This document shows, in pieces, positions 28,175 to 36,893 of a DNA stretch of 64,000 nt. The stretch comes from Candidatus Borrarchaeum weybense (GTDB taxonomy: Archaea; Asgardarchaeota; Sifarchaeia; Borrarchaeales; Borrarchaeaceae): positions 364,535-428,534 of the forward strand of contig JAHQJS010000004.1 of the NCBI GenBank assembly GCA_019057385.1. Reading direction: 5' to 3'. Position 1 is the stretch's first letter. The number at the start of each line of letters is the position of its first letter. The translations under genes and the position numbers were made by a program. A model generated the notes under the pieces. That model did no database searches, was not told where the DNA came from, and worked only from the letters and a program-made list of their open reading frames with translations.

Positions 28175-29359
28175 TTAAATTGTAGGACCATAGGTCAAGA
28201 TTTCCATGCCCTCATTATACTTTAGGATCTCAGCTTTCGTCAATTTCCCAGAGGCTACGTTTAGCATTTCTTCATACAATCGTTCACCTGCTTGCTCGAC
28301 AGTTTCTGTGCCTTCGATTATTCCACTAACGTTAAAGTCCATATGTGATCGTAAATTCTCCCATGTGTTGATATTTCCCGTTAACTTGATAACTGGCATG
28401 ATCGGATGCCCTTCTGGTGCGCCTAGCCCTGTAGTAAATAGCATAAGTTGAGAGCCCGCTGCCGCTACACCAGTAAGATTCTCATATCCCCGTCCTGGGG
28501 TCGGCATAACATAAAGTCCTTTTCCAGGCGGTTTTTCAGCGTATCCTATTGTTCCTTTTACTGGAGTCGAACCACCCTTAGCAATTGCACCCAAAGCCTT
28601 TTCCTTGACAGTAGTGAGTCCACCTCTCTTATTTCCCTCCGTTAATTGCCCACCTACAGCATCCATACCGACTGCTTGCGCCCTAAATATCAGATCTTTT
28701 ACCATGGCAATTATTTCATTACCCACTTCGGGAGTTACAGCACGTGCTGCCAAGACGTCTTCGGAACCCATAATGTCACATACCTCACCAAGTATAAACG
28801 TACCACCATCTTCTATTAGTTTATCAGCTACTGCCCCTACCGCAAGATTTGAAGCAAGTCCTGATGTTGCATCCGATGCCCCGCATTTTGTAGATAACAT
28901 TAATTCGGAGGTGTCATATTCATTTCTCCTTATTTGTGATGCTTCTAGTACCATTTCAGAGGCGATTTCAATGCCTGTTGCACATGCATTTGTACTGCCT
29001 CCTATCTTTTGAATCTCTACTAAATCAACAGGTTTTCCAGATTTAGCAATTTCGTCTGCTATTTTATCTGGAAACACACTTTCACAACCTAAACTAACCA
29101 ACAAAACAGCCGCTATATTAGGATTCTTTCCTAGACCAATAATTGTTTTACTTACCTGTTCAAGATCTGGAGGCAGTTTTAGACATCCTTGACGATGTGT
29201 TAGTCCTACTGTGCCACTCACATGCCTAGTGATTTCAAGAACCACCTCATTGGCGCACCCTACGGTTGGAAGAACCGCCACATAATTTCGCACACCAATT
29301 TCGCCACTAGGTCTTTCGAATCCAAAAAATGAGGTACCCATGTTCTCACACACATCCAT
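28175..29359 (-). CDS. UxaA family hydro-lyase, large part
   Basis: 394 aa. Typical start (GVRNYVAVLPTVGCANEV), GLTHRQGC, STKCGASDATSGLASN and PVIKLTGN. Known members dehydrate altronate or galactarate with an iron or Fe-S centre. First gene of a probable operon with its SAF partner and both aconitase X subunits (29359 down to 26204). Confidence 0.85.
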   Translation of the reverse strand: MDVCENMGTSFFGFERPSGEIGVRNYVAVLPTVGCANEVVLEITRHVSGTVGLTHRQGCLKLPPDLEQVSKTIIGLGKNPNIAAVLLVSLGCESVFPDKIADEIAKSGKPVDLVEIQKIGGSTNACATGIEIASEMVLEASQIRRNEYDTSELMLSTKCGASDATSGLASNLAVGAVADKLIEDGGTFILGEVCDIMGSEDVLAARAVTPEVGNEIIAMVKDLIFRAQAVGMDAVGGQLTEGNKRGGLTTVKEKALGAIAKGGSTPVKGTIGYAEKPPGKGLYVMPTPGRGYENLTGVAAAGSQLMLFTTGLGAPEGHPIMPVIKLTGNINTWENLRSHMDFNVSGIIEGTETVEQAGERLYEEMLNVASGKLTKAEILKYNEGMEILTYGPTI

Positions 29360-29742
29360 TGAATTTCACATTATGTAAGTCATATTTTTAATAGCTCTCT
29401 TAAGTTCAAAAAATTATTTGAGAAGAGATTATAATCCACTAAATTCCAATTAAGGACGTTAGTTGCGTATAGACTTGAAGTATAACTTCTTCTTATATAA
29501 TATATTCTATCTAAGCTATATTTAAAAATAGTGATCTCCTAAGCCACATATTTTCTCATAAACTGAAATGCATGTGAAATGTGAATTTTGTAAAAGAATA
29601 TGTCCGTCATGTCTCCTAAAATCAATTAAATCACGTATAGGGCGACCTTAAAGATTCGAAAACATTCTCAAATTGCTTTAGGTCTATTGCAAAGCCTAAG
29701 TATGCATTTTTTTACTTTCTGAGGATACCTTCTTAAGTTGAC
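29360..29742. other. Gene-free AT-rich gap
   Basis: About 380 bases between the divergent UxaA and DUF362 genes, with TATA-like runs such as TTATATAATATAT near 29494. It presumably holds promoters for both directions. No RNA or coding frame is recognised. Confidence 0.4.
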
Positions 29743-31062
29743 TTGCTTATATTGTTTAAAGTCTTGCATTATTCTATTAAAATCGGTATAGAAGACTTTT
29801 GTCAATTCTATGTGTATTTGCATAAATTTATAACTTCATGTTGTTTAACTAATTCGCTGAAACTTCGGGGGGTAGAACTAATTCCAACTGTAACTGTCGC
29901 AAAAGGCGTAAATCCAGAAAATGCTGTTCAAAAGTTAGTTGATTTGCTGGGCGGTTTTAAATTTAGCGAATTATCGAATTATCTCCCGCTAAAGGGTAAG
30001 ATCTTAATAAAACCCAATATTGCACATAATCGCCCTGCACCTATAACAACAAATAAAGATGTAATTAAGACACTTATAACCTCGTACTTAACTGATGCAG
30101 AAGAGATCTTAGTTGGAGATAGCGCTTCGTACCCGACAAAACACATCATGAATCGATCTTGGGAACGAATACTTGAAGGTACAGGTTTAGATAAGGCAGT
30201 AAATGAAGCTGGGGGAGAAGTGGTCGATCTCGACCAGTACGAATTTGTCGAGGTTGAAAATCCAGAAAACAAAGTCCTAAGAAAACCATTAATTTCTAAA
30301 CTTATTTTTGATGTAGACCATGTCATTAATGTTCCTGTTATGAAAACTCACCATATGACAACCGTGACGCTCTGCCTTAAAAATTTGCAGGGTATCATCC
30401 ATGACTCTCAAAAAACATATGCTCATCTTGATAACCTCCACCAGAAGTTAGTTGACATTTACAGATGCGTTAAAGACAAATTTACCCTGAACATTATAGA
30501 TGGAACGATAGCGATGGAAGGTCATGGTCCTGGACTTGGAACTCCCGTATATCTGAACACGCTTGTTGCGTCTCCAGATATTGTTGCCTGTGATGCAGTT
30601 GGTTGTGACATAATGGGCGTTGATCCATTTGGTATTGCACATGTACGATTAGCAAACGCACAAGGATTGGGAGAAGGGAGACGTGATCATATAAATATAG
30701 TTGGCGATCCACTAGACAAGGTAAAACACCACTTTGCGTTACCAGATTTAGCTATAAGTGGCGTATATGAACGAATAGACATCTACCAAGGCGGAACTTG
30801 CCAATACTGCAAGGCAATCGTTAAGACAGCACTAGAATCTCTAAAGAAGAAAGGAGACATTTCCCTCGTCAAAGAGATGCAAGTTGTTGTAGGTAAAAAT
30901 CCCTCCGAGCCCTCTACTGAATCAAGTTTGGATTTCATTGTCGGCGACTGCGCCTGTGAAAGCACAAACTGTAAAGGCACCCGGATCCTTGGTTGCCCTC
31001 CCTTCGATGCCTTCGTAAAAATCAGAAAAGCTGTGCATAACAATGCTTCTGAGAAAGTATGA
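29743..31062 (+). CDS. DUF362 family protein with extra C-terminal cysteine domain
   Basis: 439 aa as drawn. The first 46 residues look unlike the family; a GGGGGG site at 29867-29872 points to a start near 29881 (about 393 aa). Core blocks: GKILIKPNIAHN, VPVMKTHHMTTVTLCLKNLQG, IDGTIAMEGHGPGLGTPV. After residue 345 comes an added domain of about 95 residues starting GGTCQYCKA and containing GDCACES and GCPPFDAF, so probably a metal or Fe-S site. This 3' part is repeated at 59430-59777 at the other end of the accessory island. Confidence 0.75.
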   Translation: MLILFKVLHYSIKIGIEDFCQFYVYLHKFITSCCLTNSLKLRGVELIPTVTVAKGVNPENAVQKLVDLLGGFKFSELSNYLPLKGKILIKPNIAHNRPAPITTNKDVIKTLITSYLTDAEEILVGDSASYPTKHIMNRSWERILEGTGLDKAVNEAGGEVVDLDQYEFVEVENPENKVLRKPLISKLIFDVDHVINVPVMKTHHMTTVTLCLKNLQGIIHDSQKTYAHLDNLHQKLVDIYRCVKDKFTLNIIDGTIAMEGHGPGLGTPVYLNTLVASPDIVACDAVGCDIMGVDPFGIAHVRLANAQGLGEGRRDHINIVGDPLDKVKHHFALPDLAISGVYERIDIYQGGTCQYCKAIVKTALESLKKKGDISLVKEMQVVVGKNPSEPSTESSLDFIVGDCACESTNCKGTRILGCPPFDAFVKIRKAVHNNASEKV

Positions 31063-31177
31063 TTGCTTATGTATCGGTCGAAATCGATTTTTACGATAAA
31101 AGCTTATATATCTTAACAGAAAAAATCTTATGGTATTTAGGTAATGCAATATATGTCTATTTTTGGGGGAGCAGTAA

Positions 31178-31490
31178 ATGAGTGAGACTCAAAAAGCTCT
31201 AAAAAACACTTAAGGAAAAACTAATTGAAGACATTAAAAAGTCTGGCTATCCACTAGAAATCGAAATATCGTCCCTCTTGGAGAGAAAATGGTTGATCTT
31301 TATAACCAATATTATACAGACAAAAACACAAATCAGCCAAGAGAAATAGACATATTAGCTATCGATTCTCGTCTTAATGATTTTGATGCCGAAATGAATT
31401 TGGTAATCGAATGTAACAAAAGCAATACACATGCATGGGTATTTTTCCTACATGAACTCTCCCGAGGCTTATGGAGAAATACTTGAAAAA
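31178..31490 (+). pseudogene. Broken PD-(D/E)XK restriction-like nuclease gene
   Basis: Joining two frames gives KSGYPLEIEISSLLERKW, then NQYYTDKNTNQPREIDILAI and MNLVIECNKSNTHAWVF, the order seen in restriction-endonuclease-like proteins (ReiDi ... iECK ... pWvff). At least two frame changes and a stop codon break it. It marks the left edge of the accessory island. Confidence 0.5.
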
Positions 31491-31498
31491 ATAGGCAC

Positions 31499-31542
31499 AA
31501 AGGCTTGATTATCTTGATTTAAAAAAGAACCAAGCCTTTATA
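31499..31542. terminator. Inverted repeat, possible terminator
   Basis: AAAGGCTTG and CAAGCCTTT are separated by about 23 bases and followed by an AT-rich run. It could end transcription from the broken nuclease before the argonaute operon. Archaeal terminators often need only a T-run, so this is tentative. Confidence 0.35.
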
Positions 31543-31591
31543 CTTAACTAACAAGATTTCTAATGCGATAATAAACATAGCATAGGGGGTA

Positions 31592-31612
31592 CACAAGCTT
31601 TATAAATTATAC
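31592..31612 (+). promoter_or_regulatory. TATA box for the TIR / RNase III / argonaute operon
   Basis: CTTTATAAATTATA lies about 30 bases before the ATG at 31632, the spacing expected for an archaeal leaderless or short-leader transcript. It is the only strong TATA-like element before this operon. Confidence 0.5.
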
Positions 31613-31631
31613 ATTGTTTATTTTATATGAG

Positions 31632-32345
31632 ATGACTATAATGCAGGAAGATCCAATAATCAAACTTATAGTTGATGGTCACTATCCTGAAGTCCTTGAT
31701 ATAAGCGAGCAAGTGGATGAAGGTTATAATCTTTCGTTTAATAAGACTGCTTCCCGACTGTATCTTCGTAAAGGGAATAAAGCAGTTATTGTACCTAAGG
31801 GTTTTGAATGGTTTGCGATAAACTATTACAACTTGAAAAAGATGGTCGAACAAATTCCCATCAAAATATTCATCAGTTATCCGAGAGAAGACCTTTGGCT
31901 AGCTTATAAGTTACACAAAATGCTCTCTGAAGTAGGCGTGCCTGTGTATTTGGGGGAATTATATCCCGAGCCAGGTGTAAGTCTATGGGACCAGATTGAA
32001 ACCATGATTCGAAATTCTGATATTTTCATAATCCTGTGGACTCAAAACGCGCTTAATTCTGCATTCGTGAATCAGGAAATAGGTGTAGCAAAAAGTGCGG
32101 AAAAAATAATCATTCCTATAGTCGAGGAAGGAGTTGACCTAAAAGGCGCTTTAGAGGGAAAGGCGTACATTTGCCTTAATAAGAAAGATGTTCAAGAAAC
32201 GCTAAGTTCAATTTGTTCTGCCTTGCACAGATTTTTATCGCAGAAACTTGAGGAGATTAAGAAAAAACAATCACAAGGGTTGGCTTTCGCGTTAGGTGCC
32301 ATTGCTTTCTTGGGGTTACTGTTTGCACTCGGAAATAAAGGATGA
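31632..32345 (+). CDS. TIR-domain protein with C-terminal membrane anchor
   Basis: About 237 aa (ATG at 31632; ATG at 31641 is also possible). An N-terminal region of about 70 residues is followed by a TIR domain: KIFISYPRED, LYPEPGVSLWDQIETMIRNSD, and NQEIGVAKSAEKIIIPIV, which keeps the Glu that in NAD-degrading TIR domains is catalytic. A Lys-rich stretch and one hydrophobic segment (residues about 218-234) end the protein. In short-argonaute systems TIR proteins deplete NAD; here it is the first gene of an operon with a long argonaute. Confidence 0.75.
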   Translation: MTIMQEDPIIKLIVDGHYPEVLDISEQVDEGYNLSFNKTASRLYLRKGNKAVIVPKGFEWFAINYYNLKKMVEQIPIKIFISYPREDLWLAYKLHKMLSEVGVPVYLGELYPEPGVSLWDQIETMIRNSDIFIILWTQNALNSAFVNQEIGVAKSAEKIIIPIVEEGVDLKGALEGKAYICLNKKDVQETLSSICSALHRFLSQKLEEIKKKQSQGLAFALGAIAFLGLLFALGNKG

Positions 32346-32396
32346 TTATAACTTGAAAAAAATCTAAGGACAAAACTAAGAGTTGTTTGTGGTAAC

Positions 32397-32777
32397 ATGG
32401 TCAGAATGAATAGTTGGAGTTATATAGCCAGGGTAGTGTTGAATCTACCAGAACATACAGATCGAAAAGTTATGAAGTGGTCAGTTCCTCACCCCTTGGA
32501 GGCGGGTTTTAGAAAAGGACACGGTGATTACGCTGAACAAAAAGGTGATTATAGACTTGCTTTACTGGATGGTAGAGGTCTACACATAAAAGAATACGAT
32601 AATTATTATCTCATACATTGGGATAGATGGGATCCGTCAATTAACCCTTTGGGACACATATTCGAGGATGCACCTCATTGGCTGCCTGTTTTAGGAATTG
32701 GTGGTATCTTAACCACATTCTCAATTGCAGCACTCGTGGATAAAGTGGCGGAAGCACTCCATAAAAGAAAGGAATAA
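32397..32777 (+). CDS. Unrecognised 126-aa membrane-anchored protein
   Basis: Soluble N-terminal part with HTDRKVMKWSVPHPLEAGFRKG and several Trp, His and Asp residues, then one hydrophobic helix (about residues 94-113) and a short basic tail. I do not recognise the family. It lies between the TIR and RNase III genes, 51 bases after the first and ending 4 bases before the second. With the TIR protein it makes two membrane-anchored members of this operon. Confidence 0.55.
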   Translation: MVRMNSWSYIARVVLNLPEHTDRKVMKWSVPHPLEAGFRKGHGDYAEQKGDYRLALLDGRGLHIKEYDNYYLIHWDRWDPSINPLGHIFEDAPHWLPVLGIGGILTTFSIAALVDKVAEALHKRKE

Positions 32778-32781
32778 GAAT

Positions 32782-33573
32782 TTGGTGAACATCTTGACTC
32801 ATTTTAAGGAAATCTTTGAACACAATTATTCTGGTCAGTGGTCAGAGTTCCAAAAAATCGGAAAAAAAATCCAGAACATCATTCACTATGATTTTGTAAA
32901 CGAAGAGACTCTCTGGAACGCTATGTCTATACGCGGATCTGCATTACCTTCTGAGGAATTTGAGAGACTGGAATTTCTTGGAGATTCAATTTTAAAAGCA
33001 ATTCATGGAATTTCATTATATGAAAAAAGTGAAGAATTTCAACCAGGAGAATTAAGTGTTTTTAGGCAAAACTTGGAGAATAATGAAAATCTTGCACCAC
33101 TTGCAGAAGAACTGAAGTATAATGAAATTGGGGCATTGTTAGGAATAGGTAAACTAAGTCCAAACCAAGCTGCTGACTGCTTCGAGGCATTAATCGGAGC
33201 AATTTATGTAGATAAAGGAAATCTAGAAGGTATGATTGGTCTCGCGAAAGGGATTACTCATTTTGAAAAGAAGCTTAAAGAACTTCGAAAAGCACCATGG
33301 GGATCAAAGGATCCAAAATCTTTTCTCCACGAATGGGTTCGCAAGAAATATAGTAATGAGATTAGTGTCGATTACCCAAGTGTAAATGAAGGAACCAGTA
33401 ATGCTCCCCAATTTAAAGTGCGTGTTATTATTAAACGAAAAATTAACGACAAGATTGAAATTGAAGGGCCGTGGGTAGGTAATTTCCCTAAAAAAAAGGA
33501 AGGAGAAAAAGAAGCGGCTAAAGCACTTCTTTCAAAATTAGAGGAGGAGGGTAAGCTTGACAGATCTTCGTAA
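32782..33573 (+). CDS. Ribonuclease III with dsRNA-binding domain
   Basis: About 263 aa from the TTG at 32782 (GTG at 32785 equally possible). Residues 61-69 are ERLEFLGDS, the RNase III signature; catalytic-type E61, D68, D132 and E135 (ADCFEALIG) are all present at bacterial spacing, with GELSVFRQNL between. A dsRNA-binding domain follows at about 175-255 (DPKSFLHEWV; APQFKV; EKEAAKALL). It should cut double-stranded RNA. RNase III is rare in archaea. The stop overlaps the argonaute start by 17 bases. Confidence 0.85.
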   Translation: MVNILTHFKEIFEHNYSGQWSEFQKIGKKIQNIIHYDFVNEETLWNAMSIRGSALPSEEFERLEFLGDSILKAIHGISLYEKSEEFQPGELSVFRQNLENNENLAPLAEELKYNEIGALLGIGKLSPNQAADCFEALIGAIYVDKGNLEGMIGLAKGITHFEKKLKELRKAPWGSKDPKSFLHEWVRKKYSNEISVDYPSVNEGTSNAPQFKVRVIIKRKINDKIEIEGPWVGNFPKKKEGEKEAAKALLSKLEEEGKLDRSS

Positions 33574-35887
33574 CTCAGAAAGCGAAAAGAATTCAGCAGA
33601 ATTTTTGTTGAATGTTGTTCCTTTGAAGGTTCAATGGAATAAGAACTGGCAAATCTATGAAATTGAAGTGGAGGATTGGAACAAGAAAGAAGGTTATAAC
33701 TTGATACGCGAGTTCAAATTATCTTTTTCTCTAGAAGACGTATTAATTGAAAGTCATGGCCGCCTTTTAGTGCTTCTCCCTCTAAAAGACCATATCAGTG
33801 AAGATGATTTAAATGCATCAAAAACTGCCCTCACACAAAAATTAGGAAAAGGAGTAAATTTAATTCCAATTAACGATCCGCTAAAGCAAGCTTTTGAAGA
33901 TGACATAGTTTTGGAAGCAATTCGTAAAGGTTTTGGAGAAATAATTACATACGAACTAAACAAACTTGGATTCAAGAAGATCGGATCTGGAGGGGGTATT
34001 GGAGAGTTCTTACCGCCTGAGAATTGGCTAAATAAAACTCATGAAGTTAACCTCGATAACTCGAAGATATTTAGGGCATTTCGTTTATCAATCATTCCGC
34101 GTACAGAAGAAAAGCAATTTTATCTTGCTGCAGATCTCAAAGGGAAATACAAAGAGCAACAAAACTTACTTGATTTATTGAAATTAGGTATAAAGAGAGA
34201 AAAATCCTTCAAAGCGTTGACAGATATTGGAAAATCGTGGCAAATTTCCTTAAGCCCAGAAAACGAAAAACTTTTTCCAAATAGTATCGAACAGGAAACC
34301 TTTGAAATTCAAAGTATCGAATCTTGGAATGATATCCAAGAGAACCCATTAGGATGGGGACGATATGCTAAAGACTCCTTGAAAAACTTAGTGAAACAGA
34401 AGGTTATTTCAGAACCCATGAAAAGCGAACCGTTTCTAGTCGTGAAACCTTCTGGAAGAATGATCAAGAATCCTAATATATACCTTACTTTACCTGCGCG
34501 ATTCTTTTATCGTCATTTGAGTCAACCCAGAATAAAAAATGAAAAGCACGATAGGGAGTTCAAAAAATTCACTCGGATTTCTGTTCAAAAGAGATACAAC
34601 CTCATATCTGCATTTTTTGAATTATTGAAAGAAAAAGCATTAATTGGATCAAAGATAAGCTTTGAGGGACATCCCATTGGATTTTCAAGACCATCAGTAA
34701 AAAAGCATATTGTCCGAGAATATGGCAAGCCTCCTAAACTAAATGAATGGGGTGTTGAGTCTTGGGGGTTACTCAAAAAGATTGATGTGTTTTATGAAAA
34801 GAAAATATCTTATAAAGTGGAAAAATTCTACGAAATCTTAGAAAAATATATCCAAGACCTTTTAAGTCGCTCTAAGATGGACCAACCACAGGTGGAAGTC
34901 AACCTACATCCTATTAAAGATGGTAAAATTCCTTTTAACAGAATCCTTGGTGAACTAGATCAAACTTGTTGTCCGATATTTTTTAGGGGAAGTAACTTTG
35001 GTAACTATAGGAAAATTAAGACTAAATTTACACAAGAAAAAGGGATTCCTGTTCAGGTCATCCGAGAAAAAACGCTTTTTGAAAGCAGGAATCTCTATGC
35101 CTTGGTACGAACCGTATTTCCTCAAATGATCGCGAAATCTGGTGGTTTGCCATATAGATTAGCACCACCTCTCCTTGATCGGGCAATTTTAATTGGCCTT
35201 GATAAAGCCCGTGATTCTTCAGGTAGGAGACCTTCTGCAAGTGCAGGTGTTGCGGCTGTTACACCTGAAGGGCGATATGTGTCTGGCGCATCAACACCAC
35301 TGGAAAATAATTTCACAGATTTCATTGATGTCGATAAACTCGCGCCCGATCTTTTACGTGAACTTGAAGAAAAGAAATTTGAAAAATCATATGAATATGC
35401 AGTTATCTTGCGTGATGGATCCCCGAAAACATGTATGCATGAGGTTCCACAGTGGAGAAAACATCTTCAAGAATATCAAAAGGATTTCATTTTTATTGCA
35501 TCACGAAAGAGTCATGAATTCCGTGTGTTCCCTAAAGAGATCTCTGATTCTTCTTCACAAAAAGGTATCGTGAAGTACAAAATTCCTCTAGTATTAAGTG
35601 GAGCGCCATTGCAACCGTCTGACTTCTTAGTTATTGCTGCTAAAGCACCACGAGGCACTCCTCAGCCTGTCCTGTACACGATAATGGAAAATACCACACC
35701 TCTTTCAAATAAGGAGATCAAGGAAAAGGTTATTGCTCAGATCATTAGCATGTCAATGCTTTGTTGGGAATCTCCTTTGCCAACCAGTCAGCCATTACCG
35801 CTTCATTATGCAGATAAACTTGCTGAGTTTACTCAGCTGGTTCAAATGGCGTGGAATTCTTCCAACAGGTTTCCGATGTTTATTTAA
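33557..35887 (+). CDS. Catalytic long argonaute (PIWI protein)
   Basis: 776 aa from the TTG at 33557, with a GGAGG site directly upstream inside the RNase III gene. The C-terminal half has MID (around 460-530, with NYRKIKTKF and GIPVQVI, suited to bind a guide 5' end) and PIWI (about 535-770). The slicer tetrad is complete: D549 (GLDKARD), E583 (STPLENN), D620 (LRDGS) and D753 (HYADKLA), at spacing typical of active argonautes. The N-terminal half should hold the N and PAZ parts but is too diverged to assign. Guide-directed nucleic acid cleavage is expected. Confidence 0.9.
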   Translation: MTDLRNSESEKNSAEFLLNVVPLKVQWNKNWQIYEIEVEDWNKKEGYNLIREFKLSFSLEDVLIESHGRLLVLLPLKDHISEDDLNASKTALTQKLGKGVNLIPINDPLKQAFEDDIVLEAIRKGFGEIITYELNKLGFKKIGSGGGIGEFLPPENWLNKTHEVNLDNSKIFRAFRLSIIPRTEEKQFYLAADLKGKYKEQQNLLDLLKLGIKREKSFKALTDIGKSWQISLSPENEKLFPNSIEQETFEIQSIESWNDIQENPLGWGRYAKDSLKNLVKQKVISEPMKSEPFLVVKPSGRMIKNPNIYLTLPARFFYRHLSQPRIKNEKHDREFKKFTRISVQKRYNLISAFFELLKEKALIGSKISFEGHPIGFSRPSVKKHIVREYGKPPKLNEWGVESWGLLKKIDVFYEKKISYKVEKFYEILEKYIQDLLSRSKMDQPQVEVNLHPIKDGKIPFNRILGELDQTCCPIFFRGSNFGNYRKIKTKFTQEKGIPVQVIREKTLFESRNLYALVRTVFPQMIAKSGGLPYRLAPPLLDRAILIGLDKARDSSGRRPSASAGVAAVTPEGRYVSGASTPLENNFTDFIDVDKLAPDLLRELEEKKFEKSYEYAVILRDGSPKTCMHEVPQWRKHLQEYQKDFIFIASRKSHEFRVFPKEISDSSSQKGIVKYKIPLVLSGAPLQPSDFLVIAAKAPRGTPQPVLYTIMENTTPLSNKEIKEKVIAQIISMSMLCWESPLPTSQPLPLHYADKLAEFTQLVQMAWNSSNRFPMFI

Positions 35888-36503
35888 TAACGAGTTGTTC
35901 AATATCTTCTCCTAATCTGTCTACAACTCAAATGGAGCATTACACTATATATGAGACAATATAGCAACTCGGAGAATCTATGATCCTGCAAATCATCATA
36001 ATTCATATCAGATACCTAACAGTAGAACAAAAAATAGGATACGAAAATTTGTAGGTATAGCCATAAAAAGTAATGGGGCGCAAAGTTTTCCTAAAAACGT
36101 CAAACTCATAATATTAACCCTGGCGGAATAAGGTAAAGAGATTGACGTGTATGGAGGCGCCGATTCATTTCGGCAAACAATACTGAGTAAGCATTGAAAA
36201 ATTATCTTTCTCAGACAGTAGGCATTGATATAGATGATAAATGACTTTCAATGTAGTCTCCCCCAATTTAAAAGAAAGGGAATCCAAAATATATTATGGT
36301 AAAAAATAACAAGAAAATGAAGAGAAACTAATAATGAATTATAAAGAAATTATTGGGACTTAAGTAATAGTTTGATTAATTTCTTGCCTATTATATTATT
36401 TGAATGCTTTAGCGATACGTTATCCTTAAATACTTCCTTTGAAAAAGATCTTGATCAAAATTAATATACCTACTAATATTGGAATAACGGGGGGTTATGT
36501 CAC
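35888..36503. other. Gene-free stretch after the argonaute operon
   Basis: 616 AT-rich bases. The only structure seen is a small hairpin near 36159-36174 (GCCGA/TCGGC). A GGGGGG ribosome-site-like run at its end belongs to the next gene. No RNA gene or array is recognised. Confidence 0.4.
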
Positions 36504-36893
36504 ATGAATTCAATTCAATTACTAAAGTTAATTGAAAAGTGTGGATCCATTAGTGGTCGAAAAAGACTCCAAAAGCTTGTTTTCATCTCAAAAGAAAAGC
36601 ATAACGTTCCTTTTGAATATAATTTCATTTTACACCTTTTTGGACCTTATTCTTCTGATTTGCAAAATGATCTCTCCTTTCTTGTTGATATCGGATTCAT
36701 AAAAGAAATACCACCAACTCAAGAAATTGAACCATATTTTTATGAATTAACAGACGATGGCAGGAGATTTTGTGAAAAAAAAACATTAGATTCGTCTACA
36801 GAACAACAATTAACCGATGTTGTTGCAGAACTGTGCAATATTTCAACTGAGGAATTAGTACATATGTCATATCAGTTATTTTCATCGAAGTAA
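36504..36893 (+). CDS. YwgA-like winged-helix protein
   Basis: 129 aa. SGRKRLQKLVFISKEK, FILHLFGPYSSDLQNDL and LVDIGFI resemble the bacterial YwgA family, related to Panacea/SocA-type antitoxin domains with a winged helix. It faces the HD phosphohydrolase gene tail to tail with a 12-base overlap. A YwgA/HD-protein neighbourhood also occurs in Bacillus subtilis (ywgA, ywfO), so the two may act together, perhaps as control and effector. Confidence 0.6.
   Translation: MNSIQLLKLIEKCGSISGRKRLQKLVFISKEKHNVPFEYNFILHLFGPYSSDLQNDLSFLVDIGFIKEIPPTQEIEPYFYELTDDGRRFCEKKTLDSSTEQQLTDVVAELCNISTEELVHMSYQLFSSK

Noticed and set aside
28605..29012. Plus-strand open frame inside the UxaA gene
   Set aside because: Shadow frame with low-complexity Ser/Pro-rich content typical of antisense translation.
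31632..35887. SPARTA (TIR-APAZ with short argonaute)
   Set aside because: The argonaute is long and catalytic, and the TIR protein ends in a membrane helix with no APAZ-like region visible.
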